The notes: generated by a model not told the origin, from the sequence alone. Shown: positions 1 through 10,035, numbered from the stretch's first letter. The stretch: 64,000 bases of DNA from Trinickia dabaoshanensis (GCF_002879885.1 NZ_PNYA01000041.1:1-64000); one strand, 5' to 3'. Numbers and translations: made by a program.

Positions 1-1165
1 GCCCAGCACACCGAGCACACCGCACCCCACGGCACGGCGTGCCTTCAGCCTTGCGCGCGCGTGGACCTACCTGTGGCGCGAGGCCCTCGAATTGCGGCGA
101 GATCCGGTGCGCGGCGCGCTCGCGCTGCTCGGTTCGCTCGTCCTCATGTGTGTGATCGGCCTCGGCATCAGCCTCGACGTCGAAAACCTGACCTTCGCCG
201 TGCTCGACCGCGATCAGTCGGGGTTGAGTCACGACTACGCGCTCGGTATCTCGGGCTCGCGCTATTTCATCGAGCAGCAGCCGATCGCCGATTACGACGA
301 TCTCGATCGCCGGATGCGGGCGGGCAAGCTGTCCTTGGCGGTGGAGATTCCGCCCGGCTTCGCGCGAGATCTGACGCATGGGCGCCCCGTGCAGATCGGC
401 GTATGGATCGACGGCGCGATGCCGCTGCGGGCCGAGACGATCCGCGGTTACGTGGTCGGCATGCATGAGCAATGGCTGCGCGATCAAATGCGTCACCGCT
501 TAGGCATGGAGGCGATCGATCGCGTAACGATCGAAACACGCTTCCGCTACAACCCGGATGTAAAGAGCCTGCCTGCGATGGTACCGGCTGTGATTCCGCT
601 GTTGCTCTTGATGTTGCCCGCGATGCTGACGGCGCTTTCCGTCGTGCGCGAGCGCGAGTTGGGCTCGATCGTCAACTTATACGTGACGCCTGTCACGCGC
701 ACCGAATTCCTGGTGGGTAAGCAGGTGCCGTACGTGTTGCTGGCGATGCTCAACTTCGTACTGATGGCCCTGCTCGCGCACTTCGCGTTCGATGTGCCGC
801 TCAAGGGCAGCGTGCCCACGTTACTCCTTGCCGTATTGCTGTTCAACATCGTATCGACCGGCTTCGGCTTGCTCGCTTCGACGTTCACGCGAAGCCAAAT
901 CGCAGCCTTGTTCTTCACGCTGATCGCCACACTCATTCCCGCCGTCGAATTTAGCGGACTGATCAACCCCGTCTCGTCGATGGAGGGAACGGGACGGTGG
1001 ATCGGCGAAATCTACCCCGCCACGTACATGTTCGCGGTGAGCCGGGGCGTATTCAACAAAGCACTGGGCTTCGCCGATCTACGCGCGCACTTCTTGCCGC
1101 TGCTGCTCGCGATTCCCGTTGTGCTCGGCGCGACGATCGCGCTGCTGCGCAAGCAGGAGACTTGA
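1..1165 (+). CDS. rbbA: RbbA-type ABC transporter, C-terminal permease part (5' end outside window)
   Basis: The reading frame is open from the first bases of the window (codons start at position 2), so this is the 3' part of a longer gene. The visible part has one N-terminal membrane segment, a soluble loop and a cluster of five to six hydrophobic segments in the last 200 residues, as in ABC-2 type exporters. The family call rests on the partner gene, which closely matches E. coli YhhJ. There the companion is RbbA (YhiH), an ATPase-permease fusion implicated in export or ribosome association. The stop codon directly abuts the next start. The upstream ATPase half cannot be seen, so a stand-alone permease is also possible. 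Confidence 0.75.
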   Translation, partial: PSTPSTPHPTARRAFSLARAWTYLWREALELRRDPVRGALALLGSLVLMCVIGLGISLDVENLTFAVLDRDQSGLSHDYALGISGSRYFIEQQPIADYDDLDRRMRAGKLSLAVEIPPGFARDLTHGRPVQIGVWIDGAMPLRAETIRGYVVGMHEQWLRDQMRHRLGMEAIDRVTIETRFRYNPDVKSLPAMVPAVIPLLLLMLPAMLTALSVVRERELGSIVNLYVTPVTRTEFLVGKQVPYVLLAMLNFVLMALLAHFAFDVPLKGSVPTLLLAVLLFNIVSTGFGLLASTFTRSQIAALFFTLIATLIPAVEFSGLINPVSSMEGTGRWIGEIYPATYMFAVSRGVFNKALGFADLRAHFLPLLLAIPVVLGATIALLRKQET

Positions 1166-2290
1166 ATGCGAACCTTATCCGCCATCTACCGCCTGGGCGT
1201 GAAGGAGCTTTGGAGCTTGGCGCGCGACGTGACGATGCTCGTGCTGATCGTTTATACGTTCACCGCGTCGATCTATGCCGCCGCCACCGCCCAGCCCGAG
1301 ACGCTGCATCTCGCACCGATCGCGATCGTCGACGAGGATGCTTCGCCGCTTTCGGCGCGCATCGTCTCCGCGTTTTTCCCGCCGCAATTCAACGCGCCGA
1401 TGCTCGTGAATACGGCCGAAGTGGACCATGGACTCGATCTGGGCCGTTTCACGTTCGCGCTCGATATCCCGCCGAACTTTCAGCGCGACGTGTTGGCCGG
1501 GCGGCAAACGCAAATCCAGTTGAACGTCGATGCGACGCGGATGAGCCAGGCGTTCACCGGCAGCGGGTACGTTCAGCAAATCGCCGGCGGAGAAATCGCG
1601 GATTTCGTCGCGCGCTACCGCGGTGCTGCGCCGCCACCGGTCGATTTGGCCATGCATGTGCGCTTCAATCCGAACCTCGAGCATGCGTGGTTCGGCTCGC
1701 TGATGGAAATCATCAACAACGTCACGATGCTTTCGATCATCCTTACCGGTGCGGCGCTGATCCGGGAGCGCGAACACGGCACGATCGAGCATTTGCTCGT
1801 CATGCCGGTTACGCCCCTCGAGATCATGCTCGCGAAAGTGTGGTCGATGGGACTCGTGGTGATGGTCGCGGCGCTCGCCTCGTTGACCTTCGTCGTGCGG
1901 GGCGCCTTGCACGTGCCGATCCAAGGCTCCGTCGCGTTGTTCATGTGCGGCGCCGCGTTGCATTTGTTCGCCGCGACCTCGATGGGCATTTTCCTCGCGA
2001 CGCTCGCGCGCAGCATGCCGCAGTTCGGGATGCTGATGGTGCTCGTGCTGATTCCGCTGGAGTTGCTCTCGGGCGGGGTCACGCCGCGAGAAAGCATGCC
2101 CTGGCTCGTACGGGAGGTCATGCTTGCCGCGCCGACGACGCATTTCGTCGAGTTGGGGCAGGCGATCCTTTACCGCGGCGCGGGACTCGACGCCGTTTGG
2201 CAGCCGTTCCTATCGTTGGCGCTGATCGGTTCGATACTGTTCGCCCTGTCGCTCGCGCGCTTTCGCAAGACGATTGCGTTGATGGCTTGA
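1166..2290 (+). CDS. yhhJ: YhhJ-family ABC-2 permease
   Basis: A 374-residue inner-membrane permease of about the same length as E. coli YhhJ. It has an N-terminal membrane anchor, a periplasmic loop of about 140 residues containing IPPNFQRDVLAGRQ and VDATRMSQAFTG, which are conserved in YhhJ, then about five membrane segments with an EREHGTIEHLLVMP motif between them. The ATG follows the TGA of the rbbA-like gene without a gap, indicating co-translation. The pair should form an export complex with an HlyD-type adaptor, probably encoded upstream of the window. The substrate is unknown. Confidence 0.85.
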   Translation: MRTLSAIYRLGVKELWSLARDVTMLVLIVYTFTASIYAAATAQPETLHLAPIAIVDEDASPLSARIVSAFFPPQFNAPMLVNTAEVDHGLDLGRFTFALDIPPNFQRDVLAGRQTQIQLNVDATRMSQAFTGSGYVQQIAGGEIADFVARYRGAAPPPVDLAMHVRFNPNLEHAWFGSLMEIINNVTMLSIILTGAALIREREHGTIEHLLVMPVTPLEIMLAKVWSMGLVVMVAALASLTFVVRGALHVPIQGSVALFMCGAALHLFAATSMGIFLATLARSMPQFGMLMVLVLIPLELLSGGVTPRESMPWLVREVMLAAPTTHFVELGQAILYRGAGLDAVWQPFLSLALIGSILFALSLARFRKTIALMA

Positions 2291-2438
2291 GTATGAACAA
2301 ATGCCGGCCCGATGCCGCCGATCGATGCCGGATGTGCGTGAGGACGCAGTCGGGCGCGCTTCTTTCCTCTATACCTACGGTTTGAATTCGACGCGCCGGG
2401 CGCGAAATCGAACCAACCATGGCAGGAGGAATACCAAT

Positions 2439-3386
2439 ATGCGAATCGTGATCGCATTGGCCGACAATGCGCTGCGCAAACGCGGCGGCCAGACCGGGGC
2501 AAGCGCGGATGGGCACGCGGTGCGGGCCGCCGCGGCGCGGCTGGCCGGCGTGGTGGAGGGTAACGACGTCGTGCTCGTACACGAGAACGAGCGCGGTGCC
2601 GATGGATCGGCGTGGTCCGGCCTGAGCGATCGCACCGGCGAAGCCGGCACGCACGACGGCGTGCCTACGCCCCTCCACGCGGATGACGTTCACCGGTTCG
2701 ACCTCGAATTGCGCAACTGCCTGACGAGCGCGCGCGCTTGCGCGACTTTGTTGCCGATGGTGGAAGTGGACGCGGCCGATCCGGCGTTCGACCGTCCGGA
2801 CCAGCCGATCGGCGCCTTCATCGTCGGCGAACGCGCGGTGGCGGCTGCTAGGGCGAAACGATGGGACATCGCAAAGGACAGTATCGGCTACCGGCGCGTC
2901 GTGCCGAATCTGCGTCCGGTACGGTTGCCCCAATCGGAGGCGTTGCGCCGCTTGATCGACGAACGGACGGTCGTCATCTGCGCGGGCGGGGTCGTGCCGG
3001 TCGTGGCGCGAGCCGATGGCGCTTGGCACGGCGTGGATGCGGTCGTCGATCCGTACTCGGCCGCCGAGCTGATCGCCGAGGCGATCGACGCCGACCTGTT
3101 CGTGATCGTGACCGATATGGCCGGCGTTTTTCTCGATTGGGGCACGGCCAATTCCAAATTGCTGCGGCATGGTCATCCCGATGCGCTGCGCGAATTCGCC
3201 GACACCGCTGGTGCGATGGGGCCGAAGCTGAGGGCCGCGTCCCACTTCGCCGAGCGCACGGGCCGGCGTGCGGCGATCGGCGCGTTGGCCGATGTCGAGC
3301 GGTTGGTGGCGGGGACGGCCGGCACGACGATTTCTTGCGAGCGCGTCGATCCGCGCCGCTTCGCGGGCGGATCGATCGCTTGCTGA
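2439..3386 (+). CDS. degenerate carbamate kinase paralogue (probable pseudoenzyme)
   Basis: A 315-residue protein that aligns over its whole length with the ArcC encoded at 11108-12037, starting with the same MRIVIAL. The ATG has a strong AGGAGG Shine-Dalgarno 8 bases upstream. The catalytic signatures of carbamate kinase are broken. GGNAL is ADNAL (residues 8-12), HGNGPQ is HENERG (48-53), the AETEGMIGY segment is missing, the CAGGGGIPV loop is CAGGVVPV with one residue deleted (181-188), and DKD is DPY (204-206), which removes a conserved lysine. The frame has no stop or frameshift, so the gene appears maintained. ATP:carbamate phosphotransfer is very unlikely. A regulatory or scaffolding role, or early decay of a duplicate, are the alternatives. 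It converges on atpC with a 25-base gap. Confidence 0.8.
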   Translation: MRIVIALADNALRKRGGQTGASADGHAVRAAAARLAGVVEGNDVVLVHENERGADGSAWSGLSDRTGEAGTHDGVPTPLHADDVHRFDLELRNCLTSARACATLLPMVEVDAADPAFDRPDQPIGAFIVGERAVAAARAKRWDIAKDSIGYRRVVPNLRPVRLPQSEALRRLIDERTVVICAGGVVPVVARADGAWHGVDAVVDPYSAAELIAEAIDADLFVIVTDMAGVFLDWGTANSKLLRHGHPDALREFADTAGAMGPKLRAASHFAERTGRRAAIGALADVERLVAGTAGTTISCERVDPRRFAGGSIAC

Positions 3387-3411
3387 GCCGCTTGCCGGTG
3401 AGCCCGGCGCG

Positions 3412-3873
3412 TTAGTGCTTGGGCTTTCGAAACGCGAGCAGAAAGAAGCGGCGCAATTCGTCCGCCAGCTCGGTCTTGGCCGCGGCGAAGTCGAACGTGT
3501 GTGCCGGCTGCGATGGGTAGCGCGCACGCAAAACGGCGGCCTGGCGCCGCGCATCGCTGGCCCTGGCCGCATCGAGTTCGGGCGTGCGCAGGGCATGATC
3601 GGCCAGCACGGTCACGCGTTCGCGCAGAGCTTCCGCGACGCCGCCCGCGACGAAGACGCGATGCACGGGCTCGGAGCCGCCGTCCCAGATCGAGACCACG
3701 CCAGGCTTGATCCTCGTCAGCAGCGGCACGTGACCGGGATAGACGCCGAGCTCGCCCGCTTCCCCGGGAAGCACGACGAAAGAAGCCGTGCCGCTGTAGA
3801 TTTCGGTTTCGACGCTGACGATATCCACCTGCAAGCCGGCGTCGCGGGCAGGAACGAAGGTCACGTTCGTCAT
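3412..3873 (-). CDS. atpC: orphan F1-ATPase epsilon-type subunit
   Basis: A 153-residue epsilon subunit, about a dozen residues longer than usual because of an N-terminal extension. The beta-sandwich domain carries the family signature LPGEAGELGVYPGHVPLLTR (about residues 37-56) and VFVAGG, followed by the two-helix C-terminal domain that in F-ATPases regulates ATP hydrolysis. The start overlaps the stop of the gamma gene (ATGA), so the two are translationally coupled. No alpha, beta, delta or F0 gene is nearby, so this is not the housekeeping atp operon. It may be an alternative regulatory subunit or the relic of a second ATPase operon. Confidence 0.85.
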   Translation of the reverse strand: MTNVTFVPARDAGLQVDIVSVETEIYSGTASFVVLPGEAGELGVYPGHVPLLTRIKPGVVSIWDGGSEPVHRVFVAGGVAEALRERVTVLADHALRTPELDAARASDARRQAAVLRARYPSQPAHTFDFAAAKTELADELRRFFLLAFRKPKH

Positions 3874-4739
3874 AGCGCGGCGGCTCCCGCGATGATCTCG
3901 CACAACTCGGTCGTGATTTGCGCTTGGCGCGTCTTCTGATAGACGCGCGTCAGATCGTGGATGAGCCGATCGGCGTTCTCGGTGGCCGTCTGCATCGCCA
4001 TCATCCGCGCGTATTGCTCGCACGCGCTGTTTTCGGCCACCGCTTGGTAGACGAATGCTTCCACGTAGCGCAGCAGCAGTGTCTCGATGACAGCGCCCGT
4101 ATCCGGCTCGTAGAGATAGTCGGGCGTGGGCGGGGCACCGTCGCCCGGCGGATGGAGCTGGGCGTCGAGCGGCAAGATCCGGTCGATGCGCGGCTCGAAC
4201 TCGGGCACGCGCGTGGTGCGGTTATAGGCGATGTAGACCTCGTCCAATTCACCCTGCAAAAACTCGCCCAGCGGCACCGAGATCGTGCCGAAGAACGATT
4301 CGAAGTGGAGCGCCTGCGAGAGTGCGCCGCTGTGCGCGACGACCTCGGCGCCGCATCGCGCGATCGGCCCCATGCCGCGGGCGCCGACGACGCTCACGCG
4401 GGCGCCGATGGCGTCCCGGTCCCACGCCGCGAGCCGCTCGACGCATTGCAGCAGCAAGCGGCTGTTCAGCGGCCCGCATAAGCCGCGATCGGTGCTGACG
4501 ACGATCAAGCCGACGCGCCGCACCGGCACCTGCTTGCGCAGGAACGGCGACACGAACTCGGGGTTGGCCGCCTGCATATGTAGTGCGATCGCGCGCATGT
4601 GCTCCGCATAGGGACGAAACGAGCCTGCGCGTTTGCGCGCGGCCGGCGCCTTGGCGCGGGCCAGCATCTCCATCGCCCGCGTGATCTTGCGCGTCGTGCC
4701 TATGCTTTTGATCTTCGCCTGAATTTCTCGAATATGCAT
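3870..4739 (-). CDS. atpG: orphan F1-ATPase gamma-type subunit
   Basis: A 289-residue gamma subunit of normal length. The N-terminal helix carries KIKSIGTTRKITRAMEM and the C-terminal helix carries ENSACEQYARMMAMQTATEN and QAQITTELCEIIAGAAA, the most conserved gamma segments, so the rotor shaft looks intact. The start is chosen because family members begin just before the xIREIxxKIKS segment; an ATG 45 bases upstream is in frame but would add an atypical leader. It is transcribed divergently from arcD across a 168-base gap containing an FNR box. Its only partner is the epsilon gene. In F1-ATPase gamma is the rotating shaft between the alpha-beta hexamer and the c-ring. Confidence 0.88.
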   Translation of the reverse strand: MHIREIQAKIKSIGTTRKITRAMEMLARAKAPAARKRAGSFRPYAEHMRAIALHMQAANPEFVSPFLRKQVPVRRVGLIVVSTDRGLCGPLNSRLLLQCVERLAAWDRDAIGARVSVVGARGMGPIARCGAEVVAHSGALSQALHFESFFGTISVPLGEFLQGELDEVYIAYNRTTRVPEFEPRIDRILPLDAQLHPPGDGAPPTPDYLYEPDTGAVIETLLLRYVEAFVYQAVAENSACEQYARMMAMQTATENADRLIHDLTRVYQKTRQAQITTELCEIIAGAAAL

Positions 4740-4832
4740 CGTGCAATTGAATTGAAAGGTCGTATTGAAAAAGTGGATTGCCAACGATCGCCATGCTCGA
4801 ATGAGAAGTTATGACATGCAATCGGGCCCGGC

Positions 4833-4873
4833 TTGATCCCGGTCAAGCGATTAAGGGAATGCCCTCATACACT
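4833..4873 (+). promoter_or_regulatory. FNR/ANR-type box and class II promoter of the arc operon
   Basis: TTGATCCCGGTCAA at 4833-4846 is an FNR/ANR dyad (TTGAT-N4-GTCAA). A -10-like TACACT at 4868-4873 is centred 31 bases downstream, placing the box near -41.5 relative to a predicted start at about 4880. ANR control of arcDABC is established in Pseudomonas. The box lies in the gap shared with divergent atpG, where the only -10 candidates on the other strand are weak. Confidence 0.8.
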
Positions 4874-4907
4874 CTCGAATAACGCATCGCCAATGAGGAG
4901 AACAACG

Positions 4908-6392
4908 ATGGATAGATCGAAAGACTTGCCCGGCGCCGCGGCCGAGGGTGCCGCCGCGGCGCAGCCGCGCACCCGCCGGCTCGGCGTGACGCTGCTCACC
5001 GGCGTGGTCATTGCCTCCATGATCGGCGGCGGCGCATTCAACTTGCCGCAAAACATGGCGCAAGGCGCGGGACTCGGCGCCGTAATCGTCGCGTGGGTCA
5101 TTACGCTCGGCGGCATGTCGTTTCTGTCCAATACGTTTCGCACGTTGGCCGATAAGCGGCCCGATTTGAAAGCCGGGATTTATTCGTATGCGCGAGAGGG
5201 ATTCGGCGCATTCGCCGGATTCGAGATGGCATGGGGATATTGGCTTTCCGCCGCATTCGGCAATATCGCGTTTGCCATTTTGTTTATGCAAACGCTCGGC
5301 GTATTCGTGCCCGTGTTCCGGAGCGGCAACAACTGGCAGGCGATCGCCGGCGCCTCCGCGCTCGTATGGGTGATGAATTTCATCGTGCTCTCGGGCGTGA
5401 AGCGCGCGGCGATCATGAACGTCATGTCGAGCGTACTGAACATCGGATCGATCATCGTCGCGCTCAGTTCGATGGTCGTGGCCTTCAAAGCCAACGTCTT
5501 TTCATACGACTTCTGGGGTACCCAACAGCATTTGGGCAGTGTGCTGGGGCAAGTCAAGAGCACGATGCTCGTCACGCTTTGGGTGTTCATCGGGATCGAA
5601 GGCGCGGTCGTGGTTTCGGACCGAGCCGAAAAACCCTCGCAAGTGGGTAGGGCCACGTTCATGGGCCTTTTGATGTGCACGACGCTGTACTTCTTGCTCT
5701 CCGCGTTGCCGTTCGGCGTCATGCATCAAGCTGAACTGGCCGGGTTGTCTTCGCCATCGGCAGCCTACGTGCTCAAGGCGGCGGTAGGTCAGTGGGGTGC
5801 CGTTTTCATCTCCATCGCATTGATGCTTTCGTTGCTCAGTTGCTGGCTGGCGTGGACCATCCTCGTCGCCGAGTTGCCGTACGAAGCGGCGAAAGACGGG
5901 GTGTTTCCGAAGTTTCTGGCACGCGAAAACCGCCGGCATGCTGCGGCGCCGTCGCTCTGGCTATCGAGCGCGACCATGCAAGCGGCCGTGTTCGTCGTCT
6001 TGTTCGCGCACGACGCGTGGAATTGGCTCATCTCGATCACCGGCGTCATGATTTTGCCGCCTTACCTGTCCAGCGCGTTGTTCCTATGGCGCTACGCGAC
6101 GCAGCCCGAGTATCGGTCGTCGCAGGGCGAGACCGCGCGCGAATCGATTCTGACCGGCGTGCTCGCGTCGACTTACTCGGTGTGGCTGCTGTACGCCGCG
6201 GGCCCGCAGTTCTTACTCATGTCGACCATTTTGTTCGCCCTCGGCATCCCCGTGTTTTGGTGGGCGCGGCGCGAGCATGCACCGGGGCAAGCCGCGCTCA
6301 CGGGGCGCGAGAAAGCCGCGGCCGCGCTGCTGGTGCTCGTTGCGGTTGCCGCGCTGTGGCTGTTCTTGGCGGGCGTCGTCAAGCTCGGCTGA
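4908..6392 (+). CDS. arcD: arginine/ornithine antiporter ArcD
   Basis: A 494-residue inner-membrane protein of the APC superfamily (basic amino acid antiporter group) with about 12 to 13 hydrophobic segments. The first segment carries the family signature IGGGAFNLPQNMA, and the middle has TLWVFIGIEGAVV, both matching Pseudomonas ArcD. It exchanges external arginine for internal ornithine and so feeds the deiminase pathway without energy cost. The ATG at 4908 is chosen for its GAGGAG ribosome site; the frame extends upstream to 4833, but that start would fall on the FNR box. It is the first gene of the arc operon. Confidence 0.92.
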   Translation: MDRSKDLPGAAAEGAAAAQPRTRRLGVTLLTGVVIASMIGGGAFNLPQNMAQGAGLGAVIVAWVITLGGMSFLSNTFRTLADKRPDLKAGIYSYAREGFGAFAGFEMAWGYWLSAAFGNIAFAILFMQTLGVFVPVFRSGNNWQAIAGASALVWVMNFIVLSGVKRAAIMNVMSSVLNIGSIIVALSSMVVAFKANVFSYDFWGTQQHLGSVLGQVKSTMLVTLWVFIGIEGAVVVSDRAEKPSQVGRATFMGLLMCTTLYFLLSALPFGVMHQAELAGLSSPSAAYVLKAAVGQWGAVFISIALMLSLLSCWLAWTILVAELPYEAAKDGVFPKFLARENRRHAAAPSLWLSSATMQAAVFVVLFAHDAWNWLISITGVMILPPYLSSALFLWRYATQPEYRSSQGETARESILTGVLASTYSVWLLYAAGPQFLLMSTILFALGIPVFWWARREHAPGQAALTGREKAAAALLVLVAVAALWLFLAGVVKLG

Positions 6393-6460
6393 CAAGGCCT
6401 TCGCCGCACACACGGTCATCGACCCCAATCGTTCGCAGTGCCGAATAAATAGAGAGCGCC

Positions 6461-8797
6461 ATGTCGTACGACACACTGTTCGGGTTCTTGTTTTGCTGCG
6501 ACATGCCTGCCGCGGCGACGGTCTCGTCCTCGCGATTGCAACGTATCGTCGCCGAATTGCTGCGGCTCGGCTACGGCACTACGGTCGCGCCCACGACCGA
6601 CGAGGCGGCCATTGCGGTGCGCAGCGATGCGTCCTTGGGGTGCATCGTGCTCGAGTGGTCGCGAGCGAAGAGCGAGCATGCGGTGGAAGGGTTCGTGCGT
6701 TTCGTGCGCGCTCGCGGCTTGGACGTGCCGATCTTCGTCTTGGTCGAACGTCATCGGCTGGAGGAAATCCCGGTGGCGGTGCTGGGCCAGGTCACCGGCT
6801 ACGTCTTCATCGAAGAAGATACGCCCGAGTTCGTCGCGCGCAATCTCGTCGCGCACTTGCGCGATTACGCGGCCAGCCTCAGAACGCCGTTTTTCGGCGC
6901 GCTCGTGGATTATGCCGAGCGCGCCAATCAGATGTGGACGTGTCCCGGACACAACGGCGGCGTGTTCTACCAAAAGAGCCCGATAGGCAGGGCCTTCGTC
7001 AAGCATTTGGGCGAGGCGGTGTTTCGCAACGACCTCGACAATTCCGTGACGGAAATGGGCGACTTGCTCACGCACGAAGGCCCGGCACTCGCGGCGCAAA
7101 AGGCTGCCGCGCGCATCTTCGGCGCCGAGCGTACGTATTTCGTGCTGAATGGGACCTCGACTTCCAACAAGATCGCGCTGGGCGCACTCGTCGCACCGGG
7201 CGATCTCGTATTGTTCGATCGAAACAACCACAAGGCCGCGCATCACGGCGCGCTGCTGATGGCGGGCGGCGTGCCGGTCTACCTGCCCACGACCCGCAAT
7301 GCGTACGGAATGATCGGGCCGATCGATTACGCCTCGCTCGACGAAGCGTCGATTCGCGAGCGCATTCGGCGCCATCCGCTCGTGACCGATCCCGACGCCT
7401 GGCGGCGCCCGCGGCCGTTCCGCGTGGCCGTGATCGAGCAATGCACTTACGACGGCACGATCTACGATGCGCAACTGCTCGTCGAGCGCCTTGGACCCTT
7501 GTGCGACTACATGCTGTTCGACGAGGCTTGGGCGGGCTTCATGAAGTTTCATCCGCTGTTCGCCGGACGTTTCGCGATGGGCGTCGAGCGGCTCGGTGCC
7601 GATTCCCCCGGGTTGATCGCGACGCAATCCACGCATAAGCAACTCGCGGGCTTCTCGCAAGCGTCGCAGATCCATGTGAAGGATGCGCATCTCGCGGGGC
7701 AGCGCCGGCAAGTCAGCCATCGCCGCTTGAACGAGACGTTCATGCAGCATGCTTCCACCTCGCCGTTCTATCCGCTTTTCGCGTCGCTCGACGTCGGCGC
7801 GCAGATGATGAAGGGCCGTTCGGGCGAAGTCCTATGGGACGACACGATCCGGCTCGGTATCGAGCTTCGTAAAAAGTTGCGGGCGCTCAAGCACGAATAC
7901 GAGCGCAGCGAAGACGATCCATCTCGCCGTTGGTTCTTCGATCCGTTCGTGCCCGACCTCGTCCAATGGGACGGACAGGCTAGGCGGTGGGAGGACGTGC
8001 CGACCGACGATTTGGCGCGCGACGCGCGCTATTGGCAACTCGCTCCCGGCGCCGCGTGGCACGGCTTCGACGTGCAGGCATCAGGCTATGCGATGACCGA
8101 TCCGAACAAGCTCACGCTGCTCACGCCGGGCTTCGATCGGGCGACGGGCGTCTATACGCGCGAGGGCGTGCCGGCCGCGATCGTCGCGCAGTATTTGCGC
8201 GAAAGCGGGATCGTGCCCGAGAAGAACGATTTGAACAGCCTGTTGTTCTTGCTCACCCCGGGGCTCGAGTCGTCCAAGGCAGGCACGCTGCTCTCGGCGC
8301 TCGTCCGTTTCAAGATGCTTTACGACCAAAACGTGCCGCTCGAGCAGGCACTGCCTGCATTTTCCGCCGCCTATCGAAGCCGTTACGCGGGCGTTCGGCT
8401 GCGCGATCTGTGCGCACAGATGCACGGTTTTTACCGCGAGCAGGCGATCAGCCGCTTGCAGCGCGAGTCGTTCGCCGACGCGCATTTGCCGGAGGTCGTC
8501 ATGTCGCCGCAAGAAGCGATGCACGAACTCGTGCGCAACAACGTCGAACTAGTCCCGGTGAGCGAAGCGCCCGGACGCGTGGCCGCCACGCTCGCGTTGG
8601 TCTATCCGCCGGGGATCGGCCTCGTCGTGCCCGGCGAGCGCTTCGACGAGCGCGCGCGCCCGATGCTCGATTACTTCCTGGCCATCGAGGAGGCGGGCAA
8701 CCGCTTCCCGGGTTTCGAGAACGAAATCCAGGGGATCTATCGCAAGGTCGAGGCCGATTCCCGAGTCCGTCTTTACACGTATGTCATTCACGCTTGA
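6461..8797 (+). CDS. ornithine decarboxylase (SpeC/SpeF type)
   Basis: A 778-residue fold-type I PLP decarboxylase. An N-terminal receiver-like wing (about 1-140) precedes the PLP domain, with the STHKQ motif whose Lys-393 should carry the cofactor. Segments such as [30 protein letters not shown] and [14 protein letters not shown] match E. coli SpeC/SpeF better than AdiA, so ornithine is the likely substrate, giving putrescine and CO2. It sits inside the arc operon, 68 bases after arcD and 14 before arcA, where it would compete with ArcD-mediated ornithine export. The Shine-Dalgarno is weak. Confidence 0.88.
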   Translation: MSYDTLFGFLFCCDMPAAATVSSSRLQRIVAELLRLGYGTTVAPTTDEAAIAVRSDASLGCIVLEWSRAKSEHAVEGFVRFVRARGLDVPIFVLVERHRLEEIPVAVLGQVTGYVFIEEDTPEFVARNLVAHLRDYAASLRTPFFGALVDYAERANQMWTCPGHNGGVFYQKSPIGRAFVKHLGEAVFRNDLDNSVTEMGDLLTHEGPALAAQKAAARIFGAERTYFVLNGTSTSNKIALGALVAPGDLVLFDRNNHKAAHHGALLMAGGVPVYLPTTRNAYGMIGPIDYASLDEASIRERIRRHPLVTDPDAWRRPRPFRVAVIEQCTYDGTIYDAQLLVERLGPLCDYMLFDEAWAGFMKFHPLFAGRFAMGVERLGADSPGLIATQSTHKQLAGFSQASQIHVKDAHLAGQRRQVSHRRLNETFMQHASTSPFYPLFASLDVGAQMMKGRSGEVLWDDTIRLGIELRKKLRALKHEYERSEDDPSRRWFFDPFVPDLVQWDGQARRWEDVPTDDLARDARYWQLAPGAAWHGFDVQASGYAMTDPNKLTLLTPGFDRATGVYTREGVPAAIVAQYLRESGIVPEKNDLNSLLFLLTPGLESSKAGTLLSALVRFKMLYDQNVPLEQALPAFSAAYRSRYAGVRLRDLCAQMHGFYREQAISRLQRESFADAHLPEVVMSPQEAMHELVRNNVELVPVSEAPGRVAATLALVYPPGIGLVVPGERFDERARPMLDYFLAIEEAGNRFPGFENEIQGIYRKVEADSRVRLYTYVIHA

Positions 8798-8811
8798 TTC
8801 TGGAGAAACGC

Positions 8812-10035
8812 ATGACTCTTGGAGTCCATTCCGAAGCGGGCAAACTGCGCACCGTGATGGTCTGCCGGCCCGGCCTCGCGCATCGCCGCTTGACGCCGGC
8901 CAACTGCGGCAGCCTCTTGTTCGACGACGTGATCTGGGTCGATCGAGCCATCGAGGATCACGAAGTCTTCGTCGGTGCGATGCGCGAGCGCGGCATCGAA
9001 GTGCTCGAATTCCATCATCTGCTCTCGCAGGTATTGCTCGATCGCGAGGCGCGCGATTGGGTTCTCGACCGTCGCATCGTCGAGGAGGAAGTCGGCACGG
9101 GCATGCTGCGCGAATTGCGGCTATGGCTCGAGGAGATGCCCGCGCAGCAGTTGGCCGATTGCTTGATCGGGGGCATCGCTAAAGCGCAATTGCCGTTCGA
9201 CGCGCGTGGGCTCTTCGGCGGCTATCTGGAGCGATCCGATTTCGTCGTGCAACCGCTGGCGAATCTGATTTTCCAGCGCGACCCGAGCTCATGGATTTAC
9301 GGCGGCGTGACGCTGAACCCGATGTACTGGCCCGCGCGCCGCAAGGAGACCTTGCTGCTGGCCGCGGTGTACCGCTTTCACCCGCGCTTTGCGAACAACG
9401 TGCGAACGTGGTGGGGCGATCCGGACGTCGATCACGGCGCGCAAACGCTCGAGGGCGGCGACGTCATGCCCATTGGGGCGGGCGTGGTGCTGATCGGCAT
9501 GGGCGAGCGCACGAGTCCACAGGCCGTGACGCAAGTGGCGCGCCGCTTGTTCGACGCGCATGCCGCCAAGCGCGTGATCGCTTGCCAGTTGCCGAAGGCG
9601 CGCGCATCGATGCACCTCGATACGGTCTTTTCGTTCATCGACATCGATTTCGTCAGCATCTATCCCGACGTGGCCCAGGGCATTCAATGCACGAGCCTTT
9701 ACCCCGGCGACGAACCGGGCCGCGTTCGCTACGAGCGTCACAGCGAGCCGTTTCTCTCCGTGGTCGCGGGTGCGCTCGGCATCGGCTCGCTACGCGTGCT
9801 GACGACGGGCGGCGACGCCTACGAAACCGAGCGCGAGCAATGGGACGACGGCAACAACGTCCTGGCGCTCGATCGGCGTGTCGTGCTGGCTTACGACCGT
9901 AACGTCTATACGAATCGCAAGATGTGCCAAGCGGGCGTCGAAGTCATCGAAATACCCGGTGGCGAACTCGGGCGCGGACGCGGCGGCAGTCACTGCATGA
10001 GTTGCCCGATCGCGCGCGATCCGATCGAAATCTGA
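8812..10035 (+). CDS. arcA: arginine deiminase
   Basis: A 407-residue cytoplasmic enzyme that hydrolyses arginine to citrulline and ammonia, the first step of arginine fermentation. The C-terminal GGSHCMSCP motif supplies the nucleophile, Cys-395, equivalent to Cys-406 of the Pseudomonas enzyme. Other family motifs seen are [15 protein letters not shown] and LDTVFSFID. The start is set by a GGAG site 14 bases after the upstream stop; in-frame sequence further upstream is antisense-like noise over the decarboxylase gene. It is followed by arcB after 48 bases. Confidence 0.95.
   Translation: MTLGVHSEAGKLRTVMVCRPGLAHRRLTPANCGSLLFDDVIWVDRAIEDHEVFVGAMRERGIEVLEFHHLLSQVLLDREARDWVLDRRIVEEEVGTGMLRELRLWLEEMPAQQLADCLIGGIAKAQLPFDARGLFGGYLERSDFVVQPLANLIFQRDPSSWIYGGVTLNPMYWPARRKETLLLAAVYRFHPRFANNVRTWWGDPDVDHGAQTLEGGDVMPIGAGVVLIGMGERTSPQAVTQVARRLFDAHAAKRVIACQLPKARASMHLDTVFSFIDIDFVSIYPDVAQGIQCTSLYPGDEPGRVRYERHSEPFLSVVAGALGIGSLRVLTTGGDAYETEREQWDDGNNVLALDRRVVLAYDRNVYTNRKMCQAGVEVIEIPGGELGRGRGGSHCMSCPIARDPIEI

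Noticed and set aside
2118-3596. 492-codon open frame antisense to the carbamate kinase paralogue
   Set aside because: Composition is that of a GC-rich shadow, and the plus strand shows full-length similarity to ArcC plus an AGGAGG site.
3707-3720. FNR-like sequence TTGATCCTCGTCAG inside atpC
   Set aside because: It lies within coding sequence, has a mismatched right half and no promoter context.
7987-8811. Long in-frame extension upstream of arcA
   Set aside because: It overlaps the decarboxylase gene in another frame and is Arg-rich noise; ArcA family proteins start at 8812.
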